Below are positions 24,005-30,835 of a DNA stretch of 30,835 bases, one piece after another. The stretch covers positions 1 through 30,835 of the forward strand of contig CAYTGO010000036.1 in the NCBI GenBank assembly GCA_964437425.1, in the 5' to 3' direction. The notes below the pieces were generated by a model that made no database searches, was not told the origin of the DNA, and worked only from the letters and a program-made list of their open reading frames with translations. The stretch comes from Scalindua sp964437425 (GTDB taxonomy: Bacteria; Planctomycetota; Brocadiia; Brocadiales; Scalinduaceae). The position numbers and the translations under genes are program-made. Every line of letters begins with the position of its first letter. Positions within the stretch are counted from its first letter, which is position 1.

Positions 24005-25141
24005 ATGATTAATTCAAAAGAGATGGACTATAAAACAGGAACCGGAAAAGCCAATATACTTATTGTGGATGATAACAGTGTTAACCGCAAAGTCGTTAAG
24101 GATCTGGTGCACGTTATAGGATATGCTCCTGTGACAGCAAAGAACGGGCTCTATGCGTTGTCCATATTGCAGGAACAGGAGTGTGATCTGGTACTGCTGG
24201 ATATTTGTATGCCGGAAATGGACGGCCACCAGGTGTTGGAATATATGAAGAATGATTCGCGCTTATGCCACATTCCTGTCATAATGATCTCCGCACTTGA
24301 TGATATGGATAGTATGGTGCGCTGTATCGAAAATGGCGCTGATGACTATATGGTCAAGCCATTTAACCACACAATCCTTCGTGCAAGAATTGAAACATGC
24401 CTTGGGAAGAAACTGATGCACGACAGAGAGAGTCAATACCAGGATCAAATCGAAGTCTTTAACCTTGACCTTCAAAATCGTGTCAGTAAACAGGTGTTTG
24501 AGATCACCGCTGCACAACGGTCTACAATATTTGCAATGGCAAAACTTGCTGAATCACGTGATCCTGAAACAGGTGAGCATCTGTTAAGGGTAAGAGAATA
24601 TGTTAAAGTTATATGTCATAAACTTTGTCTGCATCCCAAATATACAACCTTGATAGACGATAATTATATAGAAAATATATGTGCTGCAAGCCCGCTGCAT
24701 GATATCGGTAAGGTCGGTATTCCAGACGGTATACTTTTAAAACCAGGAAGACATACGCCTGAAGAATTTAACACCATGAAGGCCCATGCCGGCATAGGGG
24801 CTGAAACGCTTAGTGAAGTCAACCGATTGCATCCGGGGAACGACTTCATCAGAATAGGTATAGAAATTGCCGAAAGCCACCATGAAAAGTGGGATGGTAC
24901 GGGGTATCCACATGGGCTTGCAGGAGAAAGCATTCCCCTGGTCGGGCGAATCCTTGCATTGGCAGATGTATACGATGCACTTACATCCAAACGTTGTTAC
25001 AAAGAAGGGTTTTCTCATGCCATGAGCCTTGAGATCATTATTGATGGCAGTGGTAAACACTTCGATCCTGATATTGTAGATGCCTTCGTTAAAACACAAA
25101 ATGAGTTTGTCAGTATCAAAGAGCACTATCTTGATGCATAA
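24005..25141 (+). CDS. Receiver-HD-GYP cyclic di-GMP phosphodiesterase
   Basis: This 378-residue protein hydrolyses c-di-GMP to pGpG or GMP. The receiver covers about residues 15-130, with phospho-acceptor D66 in LVLLDICMPEMDG and Lys in YMVKPFNH. A helical linker leads to the HD-GYP domain (about 170-375), which has H232-D233 in SPLHDIGKVGIPDG, the HHEKWDG segment, and G-Y-P at 300-302 (DGTGYPHGL). The metal-binding His/Asp set appears complete. RpfG-like architecture. Its cyclase counterpart is two genes upstream, so synthesis and breakdown of c-di-GMP are both under receiver control here. No strong ribosome-binding site precedes the ATG. A terminator overlaps its 3' end. Confidence 0.94.
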   Translation: MINSKEMDYKTGTGKANILIVDDNSVNRKVVKDLVHVIGYAPVTAKNGLYALSILQEQECDLVLLDICMPEMDGHQVLEYMKNDSRLCHIPVIMISALDDMDSMVRCIENGADDYMVKPFNHTILRARIETCLGKKLMHDRESQYQDQIEVFNLDLQNRVSKQVFEITAAQRSTIFAMAKLAESRDPETGEHLLRVREYVKVICHKLCLHPKYTTLIDDNYIENICAASPLHDIGKVGIPDGILLKPGRHTPEEFNTMKAHAGIGAETLSEVNRLHPGNDFIRIGIEIAESHHEKWDGTGYPHGLAGESIPLVGRILALADVYDALTSKRCYKEGFSHAMSLEIIIDGSGKHFDPDIVDAFVKTQNEFVSIKEHYLDA

Positions 25142-25159
25142 TATGATAGTGCTTTTTTA
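25122..25159 (+). terminator. Intrinsic terminator at the end of the HD-GYP gene
   Basis: AGCACTATC (25122-25130) pairs perfectly with GATAGTGCT (25145-25153) and is followed by TTTTTT. The left arm is inside the last codons. It closes the regulator transcript. Confidence 0.85.
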
Positions 25160-25208
25160 CCATACCTTTTAAACATCATTTATATACATACCAAAGATAT
25201 AGATCTCT

Positions 25209-25246
25209 ATTTACCGGAAATGCCAATGCTGGCATTTCCGGTAAAT
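25209..25246. repeat. Perfect 17-bp inverted repeat with a 4-base loop
   Basis: ATTTACCGGAAATGCCA (25209-25225) and its exact reverse complement (25230-25246) flank ATGC. No T-run follows on either side, so it is not a plain terminator. The inner TGCCA...TGGCA motif recurs imperfectly in the repeat next to it. Confidence 0.8.
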
Positions 25247-25320
25247 GGTTGCACAGAATCTTGCTTTTGGGGTTTTTGGCAACGTTGCCATTTTCCACAA
25301 ATGGTCACAAGTAGTGTCTC

Positions 25321-25535
25321 TGACTTCTCTTATCGCTATTTATTCATTTTGCCAATCCTGGCATTTTGGACAAATACATACAACGCATCTCTAATTTCCT
25401 CCATCTCCGGAGGACTCCAGTTCTGTTTTTTCGCTTTTAACATCAGTGTCAATCTGTGGCAAAAGCTTTTCTCTCTGCGTCTTGTCCGGGGATCATCCGC
25501 GTCCAATTATCTTCTCTCGTAACTCGCAACCCGCA
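25321..25535. repeat. Long dispersed repeat, copy A
   Basis: It shares most of its sequence with 30383-30690, including TTTTGGACAAATAC, TTTCCTCCATCTCCGGAGGA, CTCCAGTTCTGTTTTTTCGC, TCTGTGGCAAA and GCGTCCAATTATCTT. Copy B has an extra block of about 45 bases. The minus strand contains a 35-codon frame (25336-25443). Confidence 0.8.
25336..25443 (-). CDS. Tiny ORF in the dispersed repeat (doubtful)
   Basis: It has 35 codons from ATG to TAG, starting MLKAKKQNWSPPEMEEI and ending GKMNK. In the second repeat copy (30.4 kb) a 1-base deletion shifts the frame after the EEI, though the DNA outside is well kept. Either this is the remnant of a longer gene carried by the repeat, or the frame is fortuitous. 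No ribosome-binding site is evident. Confidence 0.25.
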   Translation of the reverse strand: MLKAKKQNWSPPEMEEIRDALYVFVQNARIGKMNK

Positions 25536-25579
25536 GCCCCTCCCTCACCACCATATTTTCCCACTCTTATCAGAATATT

Positions 25580-25607
25580 TTGACATCATCTCATTGTGGA
25601 ATATAGA
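25580..25607 (+). promoter_or_regulatory. Candidate sigma-70-type promoter for the hybrid kinase leader
   Basis: TTGACA (25580-25585) and TATAGA (25602-25607) are separated by 16 bases. This is the best promoter match before the kinase gene and would give a leader of about 250 bases. Confidence 0.4.
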
Positions 25608-25769
25608 GATATTATTCTATTTACATATACAAACAGTTTTGATATAGTTCCACTTTTGTCTGGATTGGCATGGATGCCATAATAGTGATTAGAGGAGATG
25701 TACCATTTGGAAGAATTCTATTATGGGGAATACATCCATCGAAATAAATTTAGAGGGACAAGTTAAATA

Positions 25770-25812
25770 AGCTCTTGTATCGTCCGGAGTGCGGACTGCA
25801 AGGGCTTTTTTT
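25770..25812 (+). terminator. Intrinsic terminator in the leader of the hybrid kinase gene
   Basis: AGCTCTTG pairs with CAAGGGCT (one G-U pair), with an inner GTCCG/CGGAC stem and a GAGTG loop, followed by seven Ts. It ends 54 bases before the kinase ATG. Lying downstream of the promoter candidate, it would stop transcription before the gene unless relieved, or else end a small RNA. Confidence 0.75.
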
Positions 25813-25866
25813 ATAGGTGCGGATAGTAAATGGCAGTAGTTGCCGGCATAAGAAAAGAGATGTAGA

Positions 25867-28605
25867 ATGAAAATAGGTAGGAAAATTATGTCTGGATTTG
25901 CAGTTATATTAGTTTTTTTGACTGCTCTGGGTATTGTTGTTATGTTTAATGTGACCAATACGAATAGGCAATTTGAATATGTGGTTAAGCATGATGCCAG
26001 GGTAATAGCCATTGCCCAGGAACTACGCAAGCTTGTGGTAGACATGGAGACTGGACAGAGGGGCTTCGTTATAACTCAAAAAGATCAATTTCTGGAGCCA
26101 TATTTTAAGGGCCATGCTAAATTCGAGAAGTTAATAGCCACGGAAAAAGAGTTAGTTAGTGATAATCCCAGCCAGGTAAAAGCACTGGAGATAATTGAAG
26201 CTCTAGTCGACAAGTGGGTTAAACTGGCAGCCGAGCCAGAGATTGCCGTGGCCAGAAAGATCGCTCTAGTTGATGTATCTGAAACTGCTGATCGTGAGGA
26301 GGTGAACAAACATCTGGAGACTTTAAGGGATAGTGTGGCTGCTATCCTCATTGCAGGAACAGGTAAGAATATTCTCGATCAGACAAGAGGAGAATTTAAC
26401 CAATTCATCAAGGTAGAAGATAACCTCACTGCTGAGCGTCAGACCAATGCTGCTGCTTCGTCTTTAACAACAAGAAATGTTACGATCTCCATCATGGTTG
26501 CCTCATTAATCCTTGGCGGATTGATAGCTATATTTATTACACGAGCCATTACCAGACCTGTTTACAAACTGGTAAATGCAGCAACTTCCATTGGCAAAGG
26601 TGACCTGGATACTGAGGTAAAGATTAAATCCGGAGACGAGTTGGGAGAGCTTGCTGTTTCATTCAATCAGATGGTTGGAAATTTAAAGGAATCTCAAAAA
26701 CAATTGTTATTAGCCAAGGAATATGCTGAAAATATAGTTGAAACAGTTCGAGAGCCACTTGTAGTATTAGATTCTAAATGGCATGTAGTATCTGCAAATA
26801 AATCATTTTATAGTACTTTTAAGGTTTTGCCTGAGGAGACAGAGGGATATATGCTTTTCGAATCTGGTGATCGTCAGTTGGATATACCAGAATTGAGGGG
26901 ACTCCTGGAGGAAATAATACCAGAAAAAGGTGTAATAGTAGATTATGAGATTAAATATAATTTCAAGTCCATTGGAGAGAAGATAATGCTGCTCAATGCG
27001 CGGCAAATAATTTGCGAAGAAGAAGAAGAAGAAGAAGAAGAAGATGGGGATTTAATACTGCTAACTATCGAAGATATCACAGCGCGAAAGAATGCGGAGA
27101 GTAGATTAATAGAATCTCTTGATCAAAATCGTGCCTGGCTCGATAATTCACCGGTTTGCACTAAAGTTGTGGATCTAGACTTTAATCTGCAATATATGAG
27201 TGCAGCTGGTATAAAAGCTCTAAAAATTGACGATGTTACAAAGCTTTATGGGACACCATATCCTTTTGATTTTTTTCCTGAGGCGTTCAAAGATAGTATG
27301 ACTAAAAATTTGGAAAAAGTTAAAGAAACAGGTGAAGTTATTACAGGGGAAGCTCCTGTGTGTGATATAGAAGGAAAAGAGTTGTGGTTTCAGGCTACTC
27401 TTTTGCCACTAAGAGACTTTGAAGGTCGAATTGACTCCATCATAGTCGTATCCGTTGACATAAACGAACGCAAGAAGATGGAAGCAACGCTCCTTCAATC
27501 GGAGAAACTAAAGGCAATGGGTGTGGTAACTGCTGGAATTGCTCATGATTTCAACAATATCCTCGCCGTAATTTCCGGTACTACCCAGGTGCTTGAGTTG
27601 AACAATGAAGATAATGTGAAGTTAATGAACGGGCTTCGTACCATTCATAAGGTTTCCAAAGATGGTGCAGAAATAGTACGCAGAATGATGGTGGCTACCA
27701 AACAGAAAGGTGATGCTTCAGAGTTGCAGCCTGTCAACATAAAGAGAGTGTTGGAACAGGCGATTGAGTTTGCAAGACCCAGATGGATGAACATTGCTAA
27801 GGTAAGTGGAATAGACTACGACATTGATGTTGACGGTATTATGGAATTGCCAACAGTAATGGGAATAGGGGTGGAGTTGAGAGAGGTCTTTACAAACATA
27901 ATAAATAACGCTATGGATGCTATGGGTAGTGGCGGTTGCCTCTCATTTCGTACATGGCCGAACAAAGGGAATTTGTTTATAAGCATATCAGATACAGGAG
28001 AGGGTATGTCAGATGAAGTGAAGGAGAGAGTGTTCGAACCGTTTTACACAACAAAGCGGGCAAAAGGAAGTGGGCTCGGCATGAGTGTGTCTTACAGTAT
28101 AATGAAGAAACATAATGGAGGTATAGAGGTGAAGAGCAAGGAGGGAAAAGGTACGACTTTTACTCTTAGATTTCCCTTTGCCGCGTTACCTGCACAACAA
28201 ACTGAGCCACCTGTAGAGCACATGGAGATCAAGGCTAAAGATCTTAGCATCTTAGTAGTGGATGATAATGAGGAAATGCACTCTTTTCTGGAGACGTACT
28301 TTGTTGATAGTGGTCATAAGGCTAAGAGTGTTGACAGTGGAGAAAAGGCTATCAAAGTATTGAAAACAGAAGACTTTGACCTTGTGTTGTGTGACATCGT
28401 TATGCCTGGTATATCTGGTTATGAAGTGGCAGCAGTGCTGAACAGTCAGGAGAAAAAACCGAAGATTGGCATGATGACAGGTTGGAGTGAGAAGATTAAG
28501 GCTAAAGAAGGAAATGGGTTAAATGTAGATTTTATCATCATAAAACCTTTTGAATTATCAGATCTGGCGGGGCATATAAATGATGCATTTGGTCTGGGTA
28601 GTTGA
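25867..28605 (+). CDS. Hybrid histidine kinase (CHASE3-HAMP-PAS-PAS-HisKA-HATPase-receiver)
   Basis: This 912-residue membrane sensor has an N-terminal membrane segment and a CHASE3 sensor domain (about 35-190, with DMETGQRGFVITQKDQFLEP). A second membrane segment (about 207-227) and a HAMP linker follow. Two PAS domains (about 290-410 and 420-535) precede the phospho-acceptor His560 in GIAHDFNN and an ATPase domain with IINNAMDAMG, DTGEGM and GSGLGMS. A C-terminal receiver has D843 in LVLCDIVMPG. A run of nine GAA codons (27016-27042) lies in a loop of the first PAS domain. It is the only kinase in the window and is the natural phosphodonor for the receivers encoded upstream. A terminator-containing leader precedes it. 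Confidence 0.94.
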   Translation: MKIGRKIMSGFAVILVFLTALGIVVMFNVTNTNRQFEYVVKHDARVIAIAQELRKLVVDMETGQRGFVITQKDQFLEPYFKGHAKFEKLIATEKELVSDNPSQVKALEIIEALVDKWVKLAAEPEIAVARKIALVDVSETADREEVNKHLETLRDSVAAILIAGTGKNILDQTRGEFNQFIKVEDNLTAERQTNAAASSLTTRNVTISIMVASLILGGLIAIFITRAITRPVYKLVNAATSIGKGDLDTEVKIKSGDELGELAVSFNQMVGNLKESQKQLLLAKEYAENIVETVREPLVVLDSKWHVVSANKSFYSTFKVLPEETEGYMLFESGDRQLDIPELRGLLEEIIPEKGVIVDYEIKYNFKSIGEKIMLLNARQIICEEEEEEEEEDGDLILLTIEDITARKNAESRLIESLDQNRAWLDNSPVCTKVVDLDFNLQYMSAAGIKALKIDDVTKLYGTPYPFDFFPEAFKDSMTKNLEKVKETGEVITGEAPVCDIEGKELWFQATLLPLRDFEGRIDSIIVVSVDINERKKMEATLLQSEKLKAMGVVTAGIAHDFNNILAVISGTTQVLELNNEDNVKLMNGLRTIHKVSKDGAEIVRRMMVATKQKGDASELQPVNIKRVLEQAIEFARPRWMNIAKVSGIDYDIDVDGIMELPTVMGIGVELREVFTNIINNAMDAMGSGGCLSFRTWPNKGNLFISISDTGEGMSDEVKERVFEPFYTTKRAKGSGLGMSVSYSIMKKHNGGIEVKSKEGKGTTFTLRFPFAALPAQQTEPPVEHMEIKAKDLSILVVDDNEEMHSFLETYFVDSGHKAKSVDSGEKAIKVLKTEDFDLVLCDIVMPGISGYEVAAVLNSQEKKPKIGMMTGWSEKIKAKEGNGLNVDFIIIKPFELSDLAGHINDAFGLGS
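27016..27042 (+). repeat. (GAA)9 microsatellite inside the kinase gene
   Basis: Nine perfect GAA triplets encode an acidic run between two strands of the first PAS domain. Length changes by whole triplets would keep the frame and alter the loop. Confidence 0.9.
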
Positions 28606-28612
28606 GCAGAAA

Positions 28613-28649
28613 AGTTTAAAGTGAACTAAAGTTTGAAGTGCCTAAAGTT
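28613..28649 (-). repeat. Dispersed A/T-rich repeat, copy 2 (inverted)
   Basis: AGTTTAAAGTGAACTAAAGT and TTGAAGTGCCTAAAGTT are the reverse complement of 4273-4311 with about two changes. Confidence 0.7.
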
Positions 28650-28739
28650 ATGGTGGTCAAGAAATTGATATTGAACTTTGACAATAGTTTTTCTTAAATC
28701 CCCAAATTCCTCAATTCTTCAATCCCTTAATTCGTTAGT

Positions 28740-28790
28740 ATTTATCTGTGGCAAAAGCTTTTCTCTCTGCATTTTATCCCGCATATCAAG
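28740..28790. repeat. Fragment of the long dispersed repeat
   Basis: ATCTGTGGCAAAAGCTTTTC and TCTCTGCATTTTATCCCG correspond to the middle of the repeat at 25321-25535. Confidence 0.6.
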
Positions 28791-28872
28791 CGAAATTATT
28801 TTGCATGCCTGAAACTATAAACCGTAATTATTTCGTTGATTTTTAATGTTTCTGGCACTATTATGTGCCTTA

Positions 28873-29274
28873 ATGATTGATTGGGATGACAGTTTTAGTG
28901 TAGGTATATCAATAATTGATGAGCAGCACAAAAAGCTCATTAATATTATCAATAAAACTACTGATATGGTGCGATACAGTAGTGATCCAGAAGAGATATT
29001 GGAAATTCTGGATGAAATGACTGAATATGCAAAAGAGCATTTCTTAACCGAAGAAGCTTATATGTTAAAGTTCAGATGTCCTGGGTATACGCTCCACAAA
29101 GAAGAACACTTCAATTTTTCTAATAAAACTATTAATTATCGTAATAAAATAACGCATGATGATTCTCAAATTGCATGTGAGATACTTGAATTTTTGAAGA
29201 AGTGGCTAGTCGACCACATTCTAGTAACTGACAAGGAATATATAGATTGTTTCAAAAAAAATGGCCTTAAGTGA
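28873..29274 (+). CDS. Bacteriohemerythrin
   Basis: This 133-residue di-iron oxygen-binding protein starts MIDWDDSFSVGI, the usual hemerythrin beginning. The ligand set is complete: IDEQHKKL, KEHFLTEEAYM, HKEEHFNF, and WLVDHILVTDKEY, together giving the expected His and Asp/Glu pattern. Hemerythrins bind oxygen reversibly for storage, delivery or sensing. In oxygen-sensitive microbes they may protect anaerobic enzymes. The frame is open from an ATG nine codons earlier (28846), but the later ATG matches family N-termini. No strong ribosome-binding site precedes either. It stands between the hybrid kinase and the tetraheme cytochrome. Confidence 0.92.
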   Translation: MIDWDDSFSVGISIIDEQHKKLINIINKTTDMVRYSSDPEEILEILDEMTEYAKEHFLTEEAYMLKFRCPGYTLHKEEHFNFSNKTINYRNKITHDDSQIACEILEFLKKWLVDHILVTDKEYIDCFKKNGLK

Positions 29275-29740
29275 ATTCTGAGAAAGACCCGCAAACCGTG
29301 GATGCGTGTAATACTATTTACCAAATACTATGTCTGTAAGAGTTGTTTATGTAAATTTATGATAATTTTAGAATTACTATTTTTTTTCTAAATGAAAGAA
29401 TGCAGGATTATTTATCTTGATGCATTGTTTTATTCGAATATTTTCTCACGTATTATCCATTCCAAACAACATTTCAACAGAGTGAACTTGCAGTACTGAG
29501 GTATTTTCTGAACACAATATAACTATTCATTATCAGGTAAAAGTATTTTTTAGCTTTACATTTACTTCCCACCCAGACCCTCTTTTCAAACTATATATAG
29601 AACTTTCACATATCAAGTGTAATCAGGTGGTGAAGTTGAGATGCTATTTATTGCTTTATTTCTTGATTATTAATAAACCCGTGGGATAATAAAAGCTATT
29701 AATTATTTAATTTCTAAGAAGTTGGAGGAGATAATAGATT
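29275..29740. other. 466-base intergenic region, mostly featureless
   Basis: The stretch is A/T-rich with no gene, repeat or hairpin that I can support. A good ribosome-binding site (GGAGGAG) stands just before the cytochrome gene. Its length suggests a regulated promoter for the cytochrome, but none could be named. Confidence 0.5.
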
Positions 29741-30307
29741 ATGAATAAAAAGGTATTAACAGTAGCTTTAACATGTGGGTTTCTTTTGCTTATTACTAAT
29801 TACGTAGTTGCTGATAAACCTGAGGCATTAAAGGGATCTTACTTTAAGGGAAGCAGAGAAGAAAGAAGCCAGCAATGCAGAAATGAGATCGCCTCCATAT
29901 TAGAGGAAGAATGTTCTTCATGCCATAATGAAGACGTTATTGATTTTACAGAAAAAGGGAAGAAGGCAAAGCTGGATATAAAGGCCGCAACAGCAATTGG
30001 TGTAAAATGTGAATATTGTCATGCTGGAAAAGAACAGTTTACAGACAAATTTGAAGTAGCGGTAAAAATGTTTAAACTGTCAGAAATGATGGATGTAGGA
30101 TGTAATCTTTGCCACAATGGAAAAGATGTTCTTACTTCTAAAGGAAGAATGGCAAGGGCTGCTATGTTACTAAGGGAATGGGTAAATACTGGCAACAAAA
30201 TATGCCTGGAATGCCATATTAAAAAGAAACAATTTAAACTGAACTCTAAAGGAGACCGAATTCTAAGGAATCAATTGGAAGAAATGCTTCAAATGCAAAA
30301 GAGATAA
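29741..30307 (+). CDS. Secreted tetraheme c-type cytochrome
   Basis: This 188-residue protein has a signal peptide (about residues 1-25, ending VVADKP) and four heme-attachment sites: CSSCH, CEYCH, CNLCH and CLECH. The spacing (about 33, 31 and 36 residues) and the segment MFKLSEMMDVGCNLCH, with Met upstream of CxxCH, resemble the multiheme fold of photosynthetic reaction-centre cytochromes and their non-phototrophic relatives, in which Met or His is the sixth ligand. It would carry electrons outside the cytoplasmic membrane (in anammox bacteria, possibly in the anammoxosome). GGAGGAG lies about 13 bases upstream of the ATG. A large intergenic region precedes it, so it is probably a single-gene transcript. 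Confidence 0.92.
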   Translation: MNKKVLTVALTCGFLLLITNYVVADKPEALKGSYFKGSREERSQQCRNEIASILEEECSSCHNEDVIDFTEKGKKAKLDIKAATAIGVKCEYCHAGKEQFTDKFEVAVKMFKLSEMMDVGCNLCHNGKDVLTSKGRMARAAMLLREWVNTGNKICLECHIKKKQFKLNSKGDRILRNQLEEMLQMQKR

Positions 30308-30791
30308 AATCTAAAAAAATATAATCTACAAAACTGACGTGCATACAGTATTTATTTGTGTCATTCGTGTCAATTAGTGTCTGAAACTCGTTTCCCCTAT
30401 CGCTATTTATCCATTTTGCCAATACTGGCATTTTGGACAAATACTTGCAAATCGTTTCTATTTCCTCCATCTCCGGAGGACTCCAGTTCTGTTTTTTCGC
30501 CTTTAACATCAGTGTCTATTCGTGTTAATCTGTGGCAAAGGCTTTTCTCTCTGCGTCTTGTCCCGCCTTTTACTCGTCCTCGGCGCTTTCCAGTCCGGGG
30601 AGCGCTTCTTGTCCGGGGATTATCCGCGTCCAATTATCTTTTCTTGCAACTAGTAACTCGTCACCCGCAACTCGCAAGTTTCCCCTTGTATTTACTATTT
30701 AACGTCACTATTATAATAAGTTATTATGATCAATTATGCTGAAGCTGTTTTCTTGCCATAAGTCATAACTGATATAAGCTATTAAGCTTAG
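30308..30791. other. 484-base stretch, largely dispersed repeat
   Basis: It holds repeat copy B (30383-30690) and an A/T-rich piece before the tRNA. ORFs across it, in both directions, follow the repeat and are not supported as genes. Confidence 0.6.
30383..30690. repeat. Long dispersed repeat, copy B
   Basis: Homologous to 25321-25535 over its full length, with an insertion of about 45 bases (30566-30610), which itself resembles the 4095-4150 repeat, and with a shifted frame in the small ORF. The ends contain AACTCGTCACCCGCAACTCG-type sequence seen in degenerate form at about 25500-25540 and 16620-16650. Confidence 0.8.
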
Positions 30792-30835
30792 GCCCGCGTG
30801 GCTCAATGGTAGAGCACGTCACTCGTAATCCCATC
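30792..30835 (+). tRNA. tRNA-Thr (CGT anticodon), 5' part, cut by the window end
   Basis: The acceptor arm GCCCGCG, T8, the D-arm (GCTC-AATGGTA-GAGC) and an anticodon loop CTCGTAA give anticodon CGT for threonine. The 3' half of the anticodon stem should read TGACG to pair with CGTCA, but TCCCATC is present, so the last bases are probably erroneous or chimeric. The rest lies outside the window. Confidence 0.6.

Larger units (their letters stand above)
25142..25866. other. 725-base intergenic region with hairpins, a dispersed repeat, a promoter candidate and a leader terminator
   Basis: From left to right it holds the tail of the HD-GYP terminator, a perfect 17-bp hairpin (25209-25246), a smaller TGGCAACGTTGCCA palindrome (about 25278-25291), the dispersed repeat shared with 30383-30690 (25321-25535), a promoter-like TTGACA/TATAGA pair (25580-25607), and a terminator (25770-25812) just before the kinase gene. 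Confidence 0.7.
28606..28872. other. Repeat-bearing spacer between the kinase and hemerythrin genes
   Basis: It contains the inverted A/T-rich repeat (28613-28649), a short simple-sequence piece, and a fragment of the long dispersed repeat (28740-28790, TCTGTGGCAAAAGCTTTTCT). No promoter is clear. Confidence 0.5.

Noticed and set aside
25660..25680. TGGCATGGATGCCA as a sigma-54 promoter before the kinase
   Set aside because: The GG and GC elements are about 7 bases apart, not 10; it is a small palindrome.
25600..25866. c-di-GMP riboswitch in the kinase leader
   Set aside because: The conserved GEMM core segments could not be found; only a terminator is evident.
30356..30742. 128-codon plus-strand ORF and 76-codon minus-strand ORF at the right end
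   Set aside because: They run through a dispersed repeat, match no protein family, and their frames are not kept in the other copy.

Overview
The window is a bacterial chromosome segment of fairly low G+C content with short intergenic spacers full of degenerate dispersed repeats. Several things together suggest, without proving, a planctomycete of the anammox type (Brocadiales, for example Ca. Scalindua): a secreted tetraheme c-type cytochrome, bacteriohemerythrin, multiple receiver-domain proteins, several GxxExxY nuclease-like genes flanked by 9-mer-based inverted repeats, and a HAD phosphatase of the heptose pathway. No rRNA or ribosomal-protein gene is present to fix the taxonomy. At positions 3065-3164 there is a 100-N scaffold gap, flanked by a perfect 55-bp duplication.

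Layout. 1-3261 (minus strand): the start of a homoserine dehydrogenase-like gene, a PLP-fold D-cysteine desulfhydrase/ACC deaminase-like protein with Arg at the PLP-lysine position, a YchF-like protein that has lost most of its GTPase domain but keeps the TGS end, and a receiver protein split by the scaffold gap. 3447-7578 (plus): an endonuclease III-like glycosylase whose tail has been replaced by repeat DNA, a deleted GxxExxY cassette, a YacP/Rae1-type NYN nuclease, an intact GxxExxY cassette, XerC, and a Tat-exported protein of unknown function. 7604-10723 (plus): a secreted protein of about 27 TPR units. 10775-15111 (minus): leuS, gcvT, a 100-bp deleted GxxExxY element, and an intact GxxExxY gene. 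15251-18820 (plus): a membrane coiled-coil protein, GmhB, a lipoprotein, an unknown exported protein, and a DUF1566 protein with a variable-region-like C-terminus.

19118-28605 (plus) is a signal-transduction block: a sigma-54-dependent response regulator, a small zinc-ribbon protein, a lone receiver, receiver-GGDEF, receiver, receiver-HD-GYP, and a CHASE3-HAMP-PAS-PAS hybrid histidine kinase. It holds both a predicted c-di-GMP cyclase with an inhibitory site and a predicted c-di-GMP phosphodiesterase, so local control of c-di-GMP by phosphorelay is the likely theme. A bacteriohemerythrin and the tetraheme cytochrome follow. The window ends in repeat DNA and the 5' half of a tRNA-Thr.

The most distinctive feature is a family of small cassettes. 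Each is a PD-(D/E)XK-type GxxExxY gene between imperfect terminal inverted repeats built of 9-bp units. Two are intact and two are internally deleted. Similar repeat DNA also forms spacers and has been captured as coding sequence in the glycosylase gene.
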